A DNA stretch of 64,000 bases from Inonotus obliquus (Eukaryota; Basidiomycota; Agaricomycetes; Hymenochaetales; Hymenochaetaceae): positions 1,302,001-1,366,000 of the forward strand of contig JAJHTX010000003.1 in NCBI GenBank assembly GCA_032164295.1. The letters run 5' to 3'. A model generated the notes under the pieces. The model worked only from the letters and a program-made list of their open reading frames with translations. It made no database searches and was not told where the DNA came from. Shown in pieces: positions 14,229 through 26,247 of the stretch. Made by a program: the position numbers and the translations under genes. The first letter of the stretch is position 1; each line of letters opens with the position of its first letter.

Positions 14229-15478
14229 ATGCCGATTCCTGATTCGCTCTTCAAGCAAATAAAGCATCTCATTCCGCCTTTGAACGGCACCCTTCACAAG
14301 GGCCAGTCGGGTCAGTTCCGCCATTCTTGATCACTTCAAGAAGTCTGACAATCAGGCGTCAATCGATAGGGAGGGTTGCAGTACTTGGTGGCGCTCTCGA
14401 GTGAGCCATAGATGGACGTAATAGTGATGGTCAAAGCTGACTGGAGCTGGGTAGTTACACTGGTGCCCCGTACTTTGCTGCGATATCCTCACAAAGACTC
14501 GTAGGTCATTATCAACTTAATTCCTGAGAATAGATTAAGAAATATCAACAGGGCGCAGACCTTTCTCATGTCATATGTTCACCGACCGCTGCCGGAGCGA
14601 TCAAGGGATACGCTCCAGATCTGATTGTTCATCCCATTCTTCGAGAGGACAAGTGCGTTCATGTACACGAGTGTTTTCACCACAAATCTCATGTCATTCG
14701 CTCTGAAGAACTAGAGGCTCTGTAAAGTCCGATCTGGAAGCCCTGCTTCAACGTCTGCATGTGCTCGTCGTTGGCCCTGGATTGGGCCGGGAAGATTATA
14801 TGCAGGAGTATGCTCGTATGGCTGTCGGGCTTGCAAGAGAACAGAAGATGTACCTCGTTCTTGACGCTGATGCGTTATATATGATCGGAAAAGATCCCAG
14901 CATAATTCGCGGATACGAGAGAGCTGTACTCACGCCAAACGTCGTCGAGTTCAAGCGTCTGAGTGAAGCGGTTGTACGTCCAGCTCTTCTTCCCAACAAA
15001 AAGACTGAAGTTGATAACTTTGGAGTAGAACATTGATCCATCTACAGAACCGTCAGAACGTGCCCAACTCGTCTCAAAATCTCTGGGTGGTGTCACTATT
15101 ATCCAAAAAGGTCCAGAAGACATTATTGCAGTTCACCCTCAATCCTCAGAACCACAAACGGCCTTCGTGGACAACCAAGGTGGATTGAAGCGTTGTGGTG
15201 GGCAAGGCGATATCCTCTCAGGAGCTACGGGAACTTTTCTTGCCTGGAGCAAGTGCTACGAGGACGGTGCATGGGGAAGAACTCCAAGCGATGAGGGGAT
15301 ACCAATATCACGGTTACCTTTCCTTGGTGCGGTGGGCGCTTCGCTCGTCACGCGGACCGTCTCGAGGAGAGGATTCAATAAGATGGGTCGGAGCTTGATT
15401 ACGGCGGATTTGATCGGTGAAATTGGCGGCGCATTCGAAGAGGCTTTTGGAGAGGATGCGGAGAAGGGAAAACTGTAA
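14229..15478 (+). CDS. ATP-dependent (S)-NAD(P)H-hydrate dehydratase (NAXD/CARKD, YjeF C-terminal type), 6 exons, 321 aa
   Basis: This metabolite-repair enzyme restores NADH and NADPH from their hydrated forms using ATP. Exons are 14229-14310, 14370-14400, 14455-14500, 14552-14662, 14728-14973 and 15029-15478. The ribokinase-like fold is shown by GRVAVLGG near the start, then [24 protein letters not shown] and VLDADALY. The family hallmark GGQGD (about 229-233) carries the catalytic Asp and follows GGLKRC. The donor at 14663 (GTACAC) is the weakest junction and leaves three residues, CVH, that I cannot confirm. The gene starts about 240 bp after phosphoglucomutase on the same strand. Fungi are eukaryotes, so I infer no operon. 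Confidence 0.88.
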
Positions 15479-15742
15479 AACGAGCGGTATTTGTCAGAGC
15501 GATGGGCCAATTCATGACGAACGACTCTCAACCCCGTAGATCAATACGTATAATTCCTGGATCCTACCGAGGGGAAAGACTTGTCTGAACCTTGCCCTTA
15601 ATTTCTTTAGAAACTTAGAACCATAATGATCTGTACCTCCCATTTGGGTAATACGCAGATCGTCTTCCAAAATGGGTTACGCCTTTTGTCTCCGTCTCCG
15701 TATCTAATCCTCTACACCACCTTTCTTCAATATCTGTATTGA

Positions 15743-16840
15743 ATGCTATCAGAACAACACAATTCCTATTCAACTAGTCATCTTTGCGACATTCCGGACG
15801 GCTTACAAGACCAAGATGAGGAACCTGAAGATATCCTCTCGGCATACCTGGGAATCGTATACAATTATACCCCGATAACATATGCGGAAGCGGGTTCTCC
15901 GTTTACATACATGTACGCGGGTCCGAGCAGTCGCGCGAGTGGTGATCCTGTAGCATTGGATGGCGATGATATGCACCGATGGGAGTCCAACCCGATTAAG
16001 TTGACATTGCATACACCCGATACTCAGGCGCGAAACTGGGAGTTACACGCATCCAGCATCTGGGCAGCGGCGGTTTTCTTGGCTAATCACATCGGCGAGC
16101 TAGGTCTTGACACCCTGCTACAACCCCTGTGGCATGAACAGAGCCTCGATCTGGATTCCAGGTTTGATGTGCTTGAGTTGGGAGCTGGTGCGGGATTACC
16201 AGGGCTTCTCATTGCCAAGTACTTGGAGAGACTTGAGCTCGATGCGGGAAAGATGGGGAGAAAACTGAAGAGTTGGTCGGTTACATTGAGCGATTATCCC
16301 GATGACCTTCTAATAGAGACGTTGCGAAGAAACGTGATGAGGAACGGTCTCAACAACTTGGATCACTCCGAAGCTTCGATGGTCAGCGGGAATCGTGTCC
16401 GCGTTATTCCCTATGCTTGGGGTGAAGATTTCTCTGCCGTGATTCCGCTTCGAGATGAGAGAGCTGGAGTGCAAGGCTTCGAACTAATCATTGCCGCAGA
16501 CACACTGTGGAACGCCGCACTACACGGCCTTTTCGCCGGCACACTCTATTCGCTCCTCCGAAGAACTCCTGACGCACGCATTCATCTCGTCGCAGGTCTG
16601 CACACAGGCCGTTACGCGATCTCGGGCTTTCTACGTACTATCTGCTCCATCCGCTTTCCGCTGGAAAACGAGTCATGTATGGAGAACGCGACAATACCGA
16701 GGTTAGATGCCTTAAGCATCACAGAACGAGAGGTTGACGGTGCTACTCACAGAGAGTGGAGGGAGGAGAGGGAAGGCGAGGGTGATGTGGAAAGAAGGCG
16801 ATGGGTTGTCTGGATCGTCCTCGGTTGGGTAGACTTATAG
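15743..16840 (+). CDS. EFM7/NNT1-like SAM-dependent methyltransferase (methyltransferase-16 family), single exon, 365 aa
   Basis: The Rossmann SAM-binding motif LELGAGAGLPGLLIAKYL is near residue 141, followed by VTLSDYPDD (acidic residue that grips the ribose), NVMRNGL, YAWGEDF and ELIIAADTLWN. This order is that of the fungal EFM7 group (first annotated as nicotinamide N-methyltransferase, later shown in yeast to methylate the N-terminal region of elongation factor 1A). The target here is inferred from family only. The N-terminal 100 residues are longer than in yeast and include acidic segments. No intron is needed, which is unusual beside its intron-rich neighbours. Confidence 0.75.
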   Translation: MLSEQHNSYSTSHLCDIPDGLQDQDEEPEDILSAYLGIVYNYTPITYAEAGSPFTYMYAGPSSRASGDPVALDGDDMHRWESNPIKLTLHTPDTQARNWELHASSIWAAAVFLANHIGELGLDTLLQPLWHEQSLDLDSRFDVLELGAGAGLPGLLIAKYLERLELDAGKMGRKLKSWSVTLSDYPDDLLIETLRRNVMRNGLNNLDHSEASMVSGNRVRVIPYAWGEDFSAVIPLRDERAGVQGFELIIAADTLWNAALHGLFAGTLYSLLRRTPDARIHLVAGLHTGRYAISGFLRTICSIRFPLENESCMENATIPRLDALSITEREVDGATHREWREEREGEGDVERRRWVVWIVLGWVDL

Positions 16841-17652
16841 CACGTGGCACAAGAATGTCCCGATACATATGTAAGTGAAAAGTATTACTCAAGTTAGCCA
16901 GAGAGACGGAGGAGAAATGACTCGCTTCTTCTTACATTTAGGACGGGAATTTATTAGACAAGTTGTGGAAAACCCTCCATTTTTTCCCATGTCGAAGTTC
17001 CAAGGACTCGAGGAGACCTCCCTTACAGTCAACGATGGAGATCCTTCATCAACCAATGTCTATTCCGACGCGAGTCGCTGCCTTTCCACGTGCCACATCG
17101 TCCGACTAGCCACTGACGCATCGCTCACCCTGTTGCCTGCACCTACACTTTCGGCCCTTTCGACCCCTCCAAGGTTGTTTAGTCTGATATCCCGCGATTT
17201 GAGCTGAACGCTCCCGCTCCGCGCCGAATGTCCAAGTTTGGTATGTTATTTGATCGCCGGAAGCTGTTGGACTACTTTCGGTCCTCCCTCGTCGTTCTTG
17301 GCAATTTGCGGATGCAATGCTTCGGCCAATCCGATGCGCCGCAGTTCCAAGGAGACGTCCGCGACATATGATTTTAGATTTGCGGCAAGGCTGCGCCGTA
17401 CCTATTTTCTGCATACCGGCGAACTGATTATTGACCGTTACGTTGGCTAACGGCTAGATGACGGCGTACGAGCTCCAGTAGTCACTTGCGGTCGTGTCGA
17501 AACCTCGTCGGCCGTAGATTTATAGACAGCAGTTAAAGTACATGCGTAACGAATTACAATTTGTCATCCAAAGCGATTCATAATGCTACTGAGAAAGTAA
17601 AGAAATTGCAAGAAAGCAAGCGAGTACACTAGTGTTGAGGGAGCAGGCATAT
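16841..17652. other. Intergenic, about 800 bp, convergent 3' ends
   Basis: This lies between two convergent genes. Small open frames on both strands have no family likeness and no partner exons. I see nothing else. Confidence 0.45.
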
Positions 17653-20301
17653 CTACTTCCATCCAGGTCCAATGGGAGCCGCATCGACACTTCCTATGGG
17701 CACCCGTCTCGCGCCACCTTTTCCGCCTAGTAAAGGTTTGACGGTCGTCGACTGTTTCGGCATACCGGACGCCAATGGTCTTTGAGCCCTGCTAGTCGTT
17801 GAAACCCCATTTTCTTTATCCAGCTGTTGGTTTTTCCCCTTAGCTGACCCCCTCAATACCGAAGCCTTGGTCTTAGACTTCTTGATTCCGACATTCGTGG
17901 GTCTTGAACCCTTAATCTTGCTTGCAACGCGTTTGTCCTTACCCCGCAGTGGACTATCGTCAAGAGCGCTGCTTTCATCGTTGATACCTAGTTCTTCTTC
18001 AAGCATCGTGGGAACCACCGGAACATTGTCATGTCCACTTGTACGCCGGAGAAGTTCGTCTTCAGGCCCTTCCATGCCGAAGGGCGCAAGAGCGGAAGTG
18101 CCCTGTGCCGGTGAATTCGTAAGCATCAAGATACGACTTAAGGGACTCGGGCGAGCTGGCGAGTATGCGTGAATCATGTGTTGCGCTAAGGGCTTTGCGA
18201 CCGGGAAATGCCTTTTCGCCTCTGGGTCTTGCGGATAATCAGTATGTCCTTCTGTTACGCCTCCTGTGCTAGTAGAACTGGGTGCTGCGACTGACTTCCT
18301 CGGGAGAAGCTCCGGGTGATCAGGTATCGAAGCCAGAGGAGAGGGGGGAGGCAAAACAAATGAGTTCGGAACAACAAGGGATTGTGACGAGGCGGCTGCT
18401 AGTAATGCAGGACCACCCAGCATCACTTCCGTCTCCATCGGAGGAATGACTTTCGTCCGGAAAGTCGATGCACCAAGCAAGGTTGCGCTCGGTTTCTTCG
18501 GCGTACCATTTCGTGGCCTCCTGGACGCCTTTCCGACAGCAAACGATGTCCTTGCTGGTGAGCGAGCTGCCATGGCAGGTTTGCGAGGCGAGAGCACTTT
18601 TTTCCTGGGTGATGGATTCTTCTTGCCGAGTCGTAATGGCCTCGGAGGGGAAATCGGTAGCTCCAAGGGTTCAGTCGGTGGCTCAAAGTACGCACCAAGG
18701 CCGGTAGGCCTTGATGGTCCCTCACTACCATGAGGAATGGCCATCTGCGAGCGCCATAGTTGCTGCTCTCTATAAAATACTTGTCTCTCTTCCTGGAACA
18801 GGAGTCAGATGCAATGCTGCCATGAATATTTTAAGACATACTTCTAACGCTGCCTTTTCGTCTTTCAGAGTTAAAGCGGCTTCGTCGACCTTCTTGCGAG
18901 CGTAATCCAACTCCTTGCGAATTTTCTCTAAAAGCTGTTTCTCGTGTACAGTAGCCTTCTCGTCGTCGTCGTTAAGAAAACGCCGGATGATTGCTTGGGC
19001 TTGATCAGCGTATGTGCTCGCCTCTTTCTGAGTTTGAGCTTGCTCTATGATGAAGAGGTCAGAAATTCGGAAGAACTGTAGACGAGAATGGCAAGTCACC
19101 AAGTTGTCGTCGAAGGTCAACTACAACGCTCTGCAGTCGAACTAGTTCTTTAGCATCAGCATTATGATGACATTTCTCGCTCGTGTTTTGGTTAGCACGG
19201 GAATTTGCTTGCGGTGGAATGCCCGATGGAGTCGTTGAGTCTGGGTCAGAGCTGACTCCAAATCGAGTGACTACTGCCTGGAAAGAGGATAGGAGAGCAT
19301 TAAATTTCTCGCTTGCGCTCTCCGGTGCGGATATCGAAAACATCTCCGAAATAGTCATATGCGGCGCTTCTTCACCTGCTGACTCTCCCATCCTAGTATG
19401 AATCACATGGCATATACGGGATATCTCGTTCGCCGCGGACAGAAGGACATTCTTCAGGCTCGTGTTCTCTTCGACCAGCTCCCTTCGGGCAGACTGCGCT
19501 TCATCTAGTGCATCCTCGAGCATATCCGTTCCCTTCTCGATTATCTCACTATCTCTGCTGCCAATTATGGGATTCGCGAGCGTTGTCTTGAATCTGATTC
19601 CCGACGCAGTTGAACCAAGTTTGGTTTGCGAATCAGATATCTTCTGCCAACGATCCACCAATTTTTCCGTCTCCTTCTCGCGTCGCTTGAGCTCGGCCGC
19701 GTGCGTTTGCCTGACGGATTGCATTGTCGACCGGCTTTTCTGAAGCTCTGCTGAAGTAGCTTTGTGTGCAGCTTCTGATGCCTGTAGTGACTTATTCGAT
19801 GCACTAAATTCATGTCAAAGGAGCAAAATTGAGCCACGAGTTGTTGACTCACGCAAGGCGGGACTTGAATAGGTTTGTTTCGCGCTCTGATGCAGCGAGC
19901 TGCTCAGAGGTTGCTCTGTGCATTGAGGCTAGTCGCTCGTGTTCATATGAAAGCGTTCGTAACTTTGTGGAAAGATCTTCCACACGGGACATATCTTCCT
20001 ATTACACATGTAAGACAAAAGAACAAGACTTATCGGAAGGGAGATGACTCACGTTTCTTTGACTGAGCATCCCTAGCATGCACTTCGACAGCATGTCTGC
20101 GTCATCCTTTGAAAGCCCGTCAAAGGATACGCCTGAGCCTCGGGTGAATCCGTGCGCGACCAGTTGAGAGTTTATGTATTGGAGAGTCGAGCTTGCGCCT
20201 ATAGAGTCGGTCGAAGATGCCTCAGAATACGGAGACCCGTAAACGAATTCATTGACTTCGTTATTGTTTGACCACTGGACAGATTTATAGGGAGTGGCCA
20301 T
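17653..20301 (-). CDS. Afadin/alpha-actinin-binding (ADIP/SSX2IP, fungal Msd1-like) coiled-coil protein, 5 exons, 813 aa
   Basis: Exons are 20301-20053, 19998-19853, 19803-19100, 19044-18842 and 18792-17653, all phase-consistent. The N-terminus (LQYINSQLVAHGFTRGSG, then a short acidic segment and the MSRVEDLSTKLRTLSYEHERL helix) matches the ADIP domain. In S. pombe the ADIP protein Msd1 sits at the minus ends of spindle microtubules with Wdr8. A long predicted coiled coil runs to about residue 430 (for example EQAQTQKEASTYADQAQAII). The C-terminal 370 residues are low-complexity, Ser/Pro/Lys-rich and probably disordered, with SPRK-type motifs that could be kinase sites. Function by analogy is spindle-pole anchoring, which is inference. 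Confidence 0.82.
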
Positions 20302-20946
20302 CTAGAAACACGGGTCAACGGTCAGATCTCTCTTCAGATTAACGGAGCATACTGTTTCCTTTAAGCCTTGTCTGTCCGTTCGACGACTATACAGTCACTG
20401 TCATTAAGCGACTGACAGTGCCAGTGTCCAATATTGTGATCATGTCCGAGTCGGTAGGACTTGCTCAACTAGATTTCACGTGCGATGCACGTGATCGCCT
20501 GGCGTAAAATAATCACAGATGTCACGTCACCGACGTCACATCTCAGTTGCTGTGAGATGAAAAGAAAAGAACTTCATTAATATTGCTCCCATACCTACAC
20601 CGATCTACGCGGACTTTATAGGTGGGCTCGAGAGACCGGGACGCGAGTCGAAGAGACTATAATATGACCTTGGACCTTGGTCTTGGTCTCTCTCGGGGGA
20701 AATGAACTGTTCTATTTCTTGTTCAATACTCAGCCTGAGGGTTATGCCACATGTACTTGAATAGGCACCGTGCTGCATTCCACTAACAGCATGCGCATGT
20801 TCTTTCGGTGTATTTGTGTACATACTCTGGCGGTACTTAAGCTGCTTGTCCTCATTTTGATCCATTCCGTCTTCTGCCCCCCCCTCCTGTGTCGTCTCTC
20901 TATTCGCTGTTGAAGCCGCTCGCCCGCATATACGACCCATTACGAC
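20302..20946. promoter_or_regulatory. Divergent promoter region with two CACGTG boxes and an ACGTCA dyad
   Basis: 645 bp separate the starts of the Msd1-like gene (-) and the DUF6533 gene (+). Two CACGTG boxes lie at 20477-20482 and 20488-20493. An imperfect palindrome at about 20517-20543 (AGATGT at one end, ACATCT at the other) contains ACGTCA at 20524-20529 and 20533-20538. CACGTG is the site of bHLH factors such as Cbf1. ACGTCA is a bZIP/CREB-type half-site. Which gene they serve cannot be told. One open frame here (20605-20940, minus) has no family likeness. Confidence 0.5.
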
Positions 20947-23037
20947 ATGGACGTCGCACAGTTCGATGTAGTATTGACAGTTCTGGAGGCGGTAAAATCC
21001 ACGAAATACCTGGCTCTGGCTTCATTCGTACTGCTTCTCTACGACCACTTAATATGCATCGACCAGGAGGTACGAAAATTCGGACTTCTGTCTGTCTTGA
21101 TGGAGGCTAACCCTCAGACGAGCTTGAGTTCTTCTGGAAGGGAAAATGGACCGTTACAAGGGTTCTTTACTTCCTTGTGCGCTCTCTCTTTTTCTCCTGG
21201 CAGACATAAACGAGTTAATACTGATGATGATCACTATAGAATCGATATGTTCCCCCCATCATCTATATGTTCGTCTCCCTTTTCCTTGCTATCAGTCATG
21301 ACGATGCTAACGGGTCACTCCATTCTCAGAATACACTTAATCTGTGAGAGTCCTAGTCTTGTGCGTTGAGCTGTCACTGAAAAGGATTCCGTAGACCTCC
21401 TTTATCCCGATTTACCCCTCGAAGTAAGTGTGTGAAATCCTTCGAGGGATCACATTATTCTCACCGTTCGTCCCTGCCCTTCCGTATTAAATGAAGTTGT
21501 AAGTTGTCACAGCCATGAGTCTGGTCATCCGAGAGCCGCTAACTTGCCGCTTTTATCCAGTTGCACTGCTGCCACCAGAATATCGGCTTCGTTCCTGGTT
21601 TTTGGCATATCTGTTGTTGCAGGTACGCTTTGGGGCAATTGATTACATCGACCGTTGTATCTGATGTCCTACATTCAAGCCATCCTATTCATACGCGTCT
21701 ACTTTCTTTGGTCGCATAGCCGAACCGTGCAGTGGCTGATATGCAGCGTCTTTCTTACGTGTATCACTATTGCCATTGTCTTCTCAGGAGTATCAATTCA
21801 TGTATGTCAACTCTGTTTTCCTTCCACATACAAATCATCTTGACCGCCGCTCATACAGAATCTCAATGCAATGCATCTCCCCAGTAAGATATGAAGTTAA
21901 CTTACTTACGAGGGCGGGAAGAGTAACCGGTTGATCGCCGTTGTTTTCATTACATCCAGGCGTTCTAAACCAGCCGGGTTGTATCAACACTGGGAAGGGT
22001 CCGTATTGGCGTAAGCTTGACAGCCACGCCTTCCTCCCGTAAATAACACTAACTCTCCCTCTACGTTGCAGCCATATTCGTTCCCACATTCGTGAGTATT
22101 CAGCTTGGTAACTTCAAAACCCCGAACATGAACTCAGTTCATTTTCTCCGACATTCTTCTAGGTCATTCAAAGTCGGTCTTCTTACTTGATCCACAATTC
22201 CCATGCAGCTTCTCATTATTGATTCTCCACGTACATACACCACGTAGCCGTCCTCTTCTTTGCGACGATATTCCGCGTACATCGTCCGTTGGTGTCCGGC
22301 GCGAATAAGACCGTGACAATTCGAATTCTACGCGAGTACGTATCTCCATTGGGCTGATCGAACAAGTGTATGCTGATGAATGGATCAGCGGAGGCATTTT
22401 TTACTGTGCAATAGTCAGTGAGTACGCGGGATCTCACACGGAAAAACCCCGTTTAATTGGCTTCCAGTCTCTTCCGGGTTCACACTACTGGGTAGCGTGA
22501 TGGAAGATCGTCCAGAGGTAGGCTAAATAGAAATCCATGCAAAAGTAACAATCATTCATGCATCCCTTGTATGTAAAACAGATATCTATACCGGCTTTAG
22601 TCTCCAAGTAAGCTATTTACTACTCTGAGACCAGTGTTCAACAAGATTTCTGAACAATTCCATCAAATGTATCAAGCTACCTACTCGCGGTTCAATCGAC
22701 TTGTGCATCTCACCTTATTCTGAGCATTCACTCGTTAGCTGCTGACATCGGCAGCGATCCAGTGTTCCTACTCAGTAATATTGAGATTAGTCGCGTCGAC
22801 TGGCGGCTAGGCCAGAACCCGAACGAGCTCATTGTTGACCTTGGAAATCGTGAATCGTACCTCGAAACACCGATGGAGCTCATTGATATAGATCCACTTG
22901 CGAAACGCGACGACGATTCTCAAGGTACAGCGTCAATCCGTGCCACGCGAATAGGTATGGTTCACCGCAACAACTCGCAAGTAGACCTTGCCGCCCGAGC
23001 TCCTGCAAATTATCGTCCAAACTCAGCAGGAAAATAA
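20947..23037 (+). CDS. DUF6533-type fungal membrane protein (multi-exon, middle exons unresolved)
   Basis: The start MDVAQFDVVLTVLEAVKSTK leads into YLALASFVLLLYDHLICIDQE and, across an intron, LEFFWKGKWTVTRVLYFL then NRYVPPIIYMF. This is the N-terminal signature of the DUF6533 family of predicted seven-helix proteins, heavily expanded in Agaricomycetes and without known function. Firm exons are 20947-21069, 21123-21176, one starting at 21240, 21561-21622 and 21680-21801 (AILFIRVYFLW onward). The last part is open to a stop at 23037 and encodes a polar cytoplasmic-type tail. The exons between 21802 and about 22760 are not resolved, and one may be broken. The outer limits are therefore approximate. 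Confidence 0.6.
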
Positions 23038-23319
23038 CTCCATGCCGTCTCCTTTTTGCATATCACCTTCCTCATTGTTGCTCGCTATCTTTCGTCGATC
23101 ATTTATCGACTATATGAACCATGATTTCCCGCTTTTCATCTTTCCAATTGCTATGTACATATGATTCCCCATCCCCATGAATCGGACAAAGACCACATTG
23201 ATTGTGGTCATTATTGACGACTATATAAGTACAAAATTGACCACTGAGAATGGCATAGAGAATGACATAGAGAAAGGGAGGACGACTAGTGAACAATTGG
23301 TGGGGAAATGAAAATTGCT

Positions 23320-24413
23320 TTAAGATTCCGCTTTGCTGAGATTCTGAGCACCGCTGTTCCCGATGAGTGTAAATTGCGCACCGCCCGGTGTCTGGGCCTT
23401 CGTCGCTTCTGCTACAGAAGGCAGCTTCTCAGAACCAAGGAAGCCTGTCTTTACGATGGATTTCCCAAGCACAGAGACCTGGTTACAATATACGAACGTG
23501 AGCAGGAAGGAAGAATAGATGAAACATTTTACAGGAAAAGGAGGGACGCACATCAATCTGGATAGAGAAGAACCGTGATGCAAAGCTGAAAACGGGGCTA
23601 TACGGTACTAATGAGATACCGAAATCCGAGGTGTGCAGTTCTGAGAGGAGAGAACGTACCCGGCGAGGGATTCAAAAGTACGTGTGCCGGATCTCTCTGC
23701 ATTTGCAAGATAACCGGGACGGAAGACGATTGTATCGGAATACTTTAGCTCAGCAAGCTGATTCTCTGTCAGACCCTTGCTCCTGATTGCGAATAAAGGC
23801 ATTCAGGGACGTGTAGAGACGAAGACGGTTCGAAAACGTACTTGGCATACAAGAATGGAGAGTTCGCATTTGCACCACCAGACTGAAAGAACACAGTCAG
23901 AAATAAATTCATTTTGTTTATCGGGCACCACATACAGAGACGTATATGAGGCGTTGTGTGTGACCGGGTTCGTCTGTCTTAGCTGCCCGTGCGGCATTCA
24001 CAACATATCTGGTGAAGTTCAACAAACATGGATGGTGCACAGAAGAAAGAATCACGCACTCTCGATCTATCTTTTCGAATGCTTGAGCACTGCCGGCTGC
24101 TGCCCTCGTCGTTCCAAGTCTGTGAGTTTCCTTAAGTTAGTTATCAACTTGGTACTTGAAGGAAGGCCAGCACGTACGTGATAATCACCACGTCCCACTT
24201 GCCATCGCGCAAGCCAGCAGAATCCAGCTTCTCGAAATCAATAGTTTTCTGTTCGAGCTTATCCTTTGCATTCGACGGTAGCTGCTCAAGAGGCGTAACA
24301 CGGCGCCCATATTCACCGACTTTCGCGTAGTTGCCAGATGCGATGAGTTCGCGTAGGACATGTTTGCCTACTGCGCCAGTAGAACCAAGGAGGAGGGCGG
24401 ATGAACCAGACAT
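23320..24413 (-). CDS. FMP52/HTATIP2-like NAD(P)-binding Rossmann protein, 7 exons, 241 aa
   Basis: Exons are 24413-24178, 24119-24060, 24008-23936, 23882-23842, 23782-23660, 23585-23552 and 23478-23320, with all phases matching. The N-terminus carries the dinucleotide-binding motif GSTGAVGKHVLRELI. Later motifs LGTTRAAAGSAQAFEKIDRE, SGGANANSPFLYAKSKGLTE and YSDTIVFRPGYL are typical of fungal FMP52 (mitochondrial outer-membrane associated in yeast) and animal TIP30/HTATIP2. It is an atypical short-chain dehydrogenase-like protein whose substrate is unknown. Length is close to yeast FMP52. It is the last conserved gene before the dioxygenase array. Confidence 0.85.
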
Positions 24414-24736
24414 GCTTCAAGAAAGATGATGGGTAGTGATAGAGGTGCAGAGGAGTGACAGCAACAAGCACGCAACCTGATATCTAAGCACGCCTACGCG
24501 CATCCGCGTCGAACCGGCAGGCAACTTTCACACTCCGAACCATTCACTGATCGACGAACAGATCAAAGGGTGCTTACATTATCACGCCACCCATCAATCC
24601 ACCTTGAGCAGTAGTAATTTCAAGTTAGGGACTTAAGAGCACAACATACGGTCGACCATCCATTTACATCCTTCTTCCTACTCCCGACTCACTTCCAGAC
24701 CCATCTCCCGACTCACTTCCCGACTCATCTTCCAAC
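24414..24736. other. Intergenic, about 320 bp
   Basis: Short gap holding the FMP52-like promoter and the 3' flank of dioxygenase A. There is a small tandem run of CGACTC/CCGACTCA around 24685-24735 that continues into the acidic C-terminal coding tail. Nothing else is seen. Confidence 0.4.
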
Positions 24737-26247
24737 TCACAACCCCTCACTACCCGATTCATCTTCCGACTTGCTTTCCAACTTGCTCCCCGGCTCCTCT
24801 TTCGTCACACCTCTCTCACCCGGAGGGCCAATTTCAACGACAAGACAGGCGTTTGCATACACGCACTCGAGATAGTAGTGATTACCATACGCAGCGTACT
24901 GCTCCGTGATTTTGTTGAGCTTTGATACTCCCCTCACCCAGACAAAGCGGTCTTCACCCTCAACGTCGTCCGGTTCGTAATAATCAAAGTCGTAATCAGG
25001 GTCCTGTGCAGCCTTAGGGCGCTCCACCTTTCGCACGTTTCTTCCATAATGACTATCCAGCACATACGATGTGAATGTTGTATCTTCGCCGAACCCGGGG
25101 ATATCAAGCACCTTCTCGGTCAAGAATTGGATTTTACCACCGCGTTCGTCGTCATACAATAGCCAAACATTAGCATCCAGGGAAAGCTCATTGCACGCCC
25201 GCATGATCATCGCATCCCGGCCCTTCAGAAATTTACTCAATTTTCTGATATCTTTCGACGTCTTGTCGACGGGATATTGATGATATAGTCCGAATCCAAG
25301 GCTTCCACCCTCCGGAAGGAACCCCTCGTCTTGTATGAGATTCGAGAGGGCAGTCTTGAAAATGTCAGATTCAGGTGGTATCGTCTTCCCGGTGACCTCA
25401 ACTGGATGTTCGACAGCTTTGACCGATTCGGAGGTCGAATCAAAATAGAGATTGTATGTCAACGTCACTCGATATCCCGATAAAACCGGTGTGACTTCGT
25501 GCTCAACATCACTGAAGAATGTTGCGAATACTATGTGTGGCTGTTCGGGGTTATCGTCTCGCTTTACCGTCGAAAGCCGACCAGTATCGACAGTCCACTC
25601 CTTTCCCTCGTGCCTCAGGAGAAGCGACCCTCCTTCGTGTGCCGTTGGGAAGACGATCACGAGAGACCCGAACATGGTTTCCGCACGGGGCGTGTCTTTA
25701 TGTGCCTTGAAGAACGCGCCTTTGTCTTTGCACTGTTCGGTGAAGCTGTAATGAACAACAACGATGACACGCACCATAGACATTGAGATTGTATAGCTCG
25801 GCGCGAAATGCCCTGGTTCCCTTGGATCCTTCCAGGAGTCCGAATCGGACGACGTCCATGAGACCGGTGGAATCGAGGTCAAGTTTTGTGGCAAAGTGTC
25901 TTTCATCCAATTTACCGGCCTTCCTATAAGACTCGTCGAGAACATCTTCCTTGTTGAGGCCGAAAGTGGCGGGTTCGCAAGCCTCGGCTAGATGCTCCAG
26001 CTCTGTATCGGAGGCATTAGAGAAGTCAATGCGTCTATACCAGTGTGTGTGAGAATAAGTTTTCATCGAATGCACAATGCATGTAAACATACCCTAGCAT
26101 TCCACTAGCGTTTCCATAAAAGAGTAAAAGATTGGCCTTGTCGAGTTCGAGTGTTCCGGAGCAGAATGGTGCCTTCACATCGTTCAGCGCCGTTCGAAGG
26201 GCCTTTATATGTGGGCTGCGGGCGGGCGTTTGCTCGGGGGTCGACAT
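24737..26247 (-). CDS. Fe(II)/2-oxoglutarate dioxygenase, paralogue A, 3 exons, 467 aa
   Basis: Predicted non-haem iron oxygenase of the prolyl-4-hydroxylase-like superfamily. Exons are 26247-26093, 26034-25775 and 25725-24737; this three-exon plan (155/260/variable nt) is shared by the whole array. The iron facial triad is visible: His147 and Asp149 (AHKDTPR) and the distal His in SDVEHEVTPV. The 2-oxoglutarate-binding Arg is in SGYRVTLTYNLY. The N-terminal module (VKAPFCSGTLELDKANLLLFYG) and a C-terminal module ending in VEIGPPGER flank the barrel. The last 25 residues are acidic/Ser-rich. The substrate is unknown. Closest copy in the window is D, and B follows head-to-head 625 bp upstream. 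Confidence 0.85.

Noticed and set aside
20605..20940. 111-codon minus-strand frame in the divergent promoter
   Set aside because: No family, no partner exon, and it overlaps the expected promoter of two genes.
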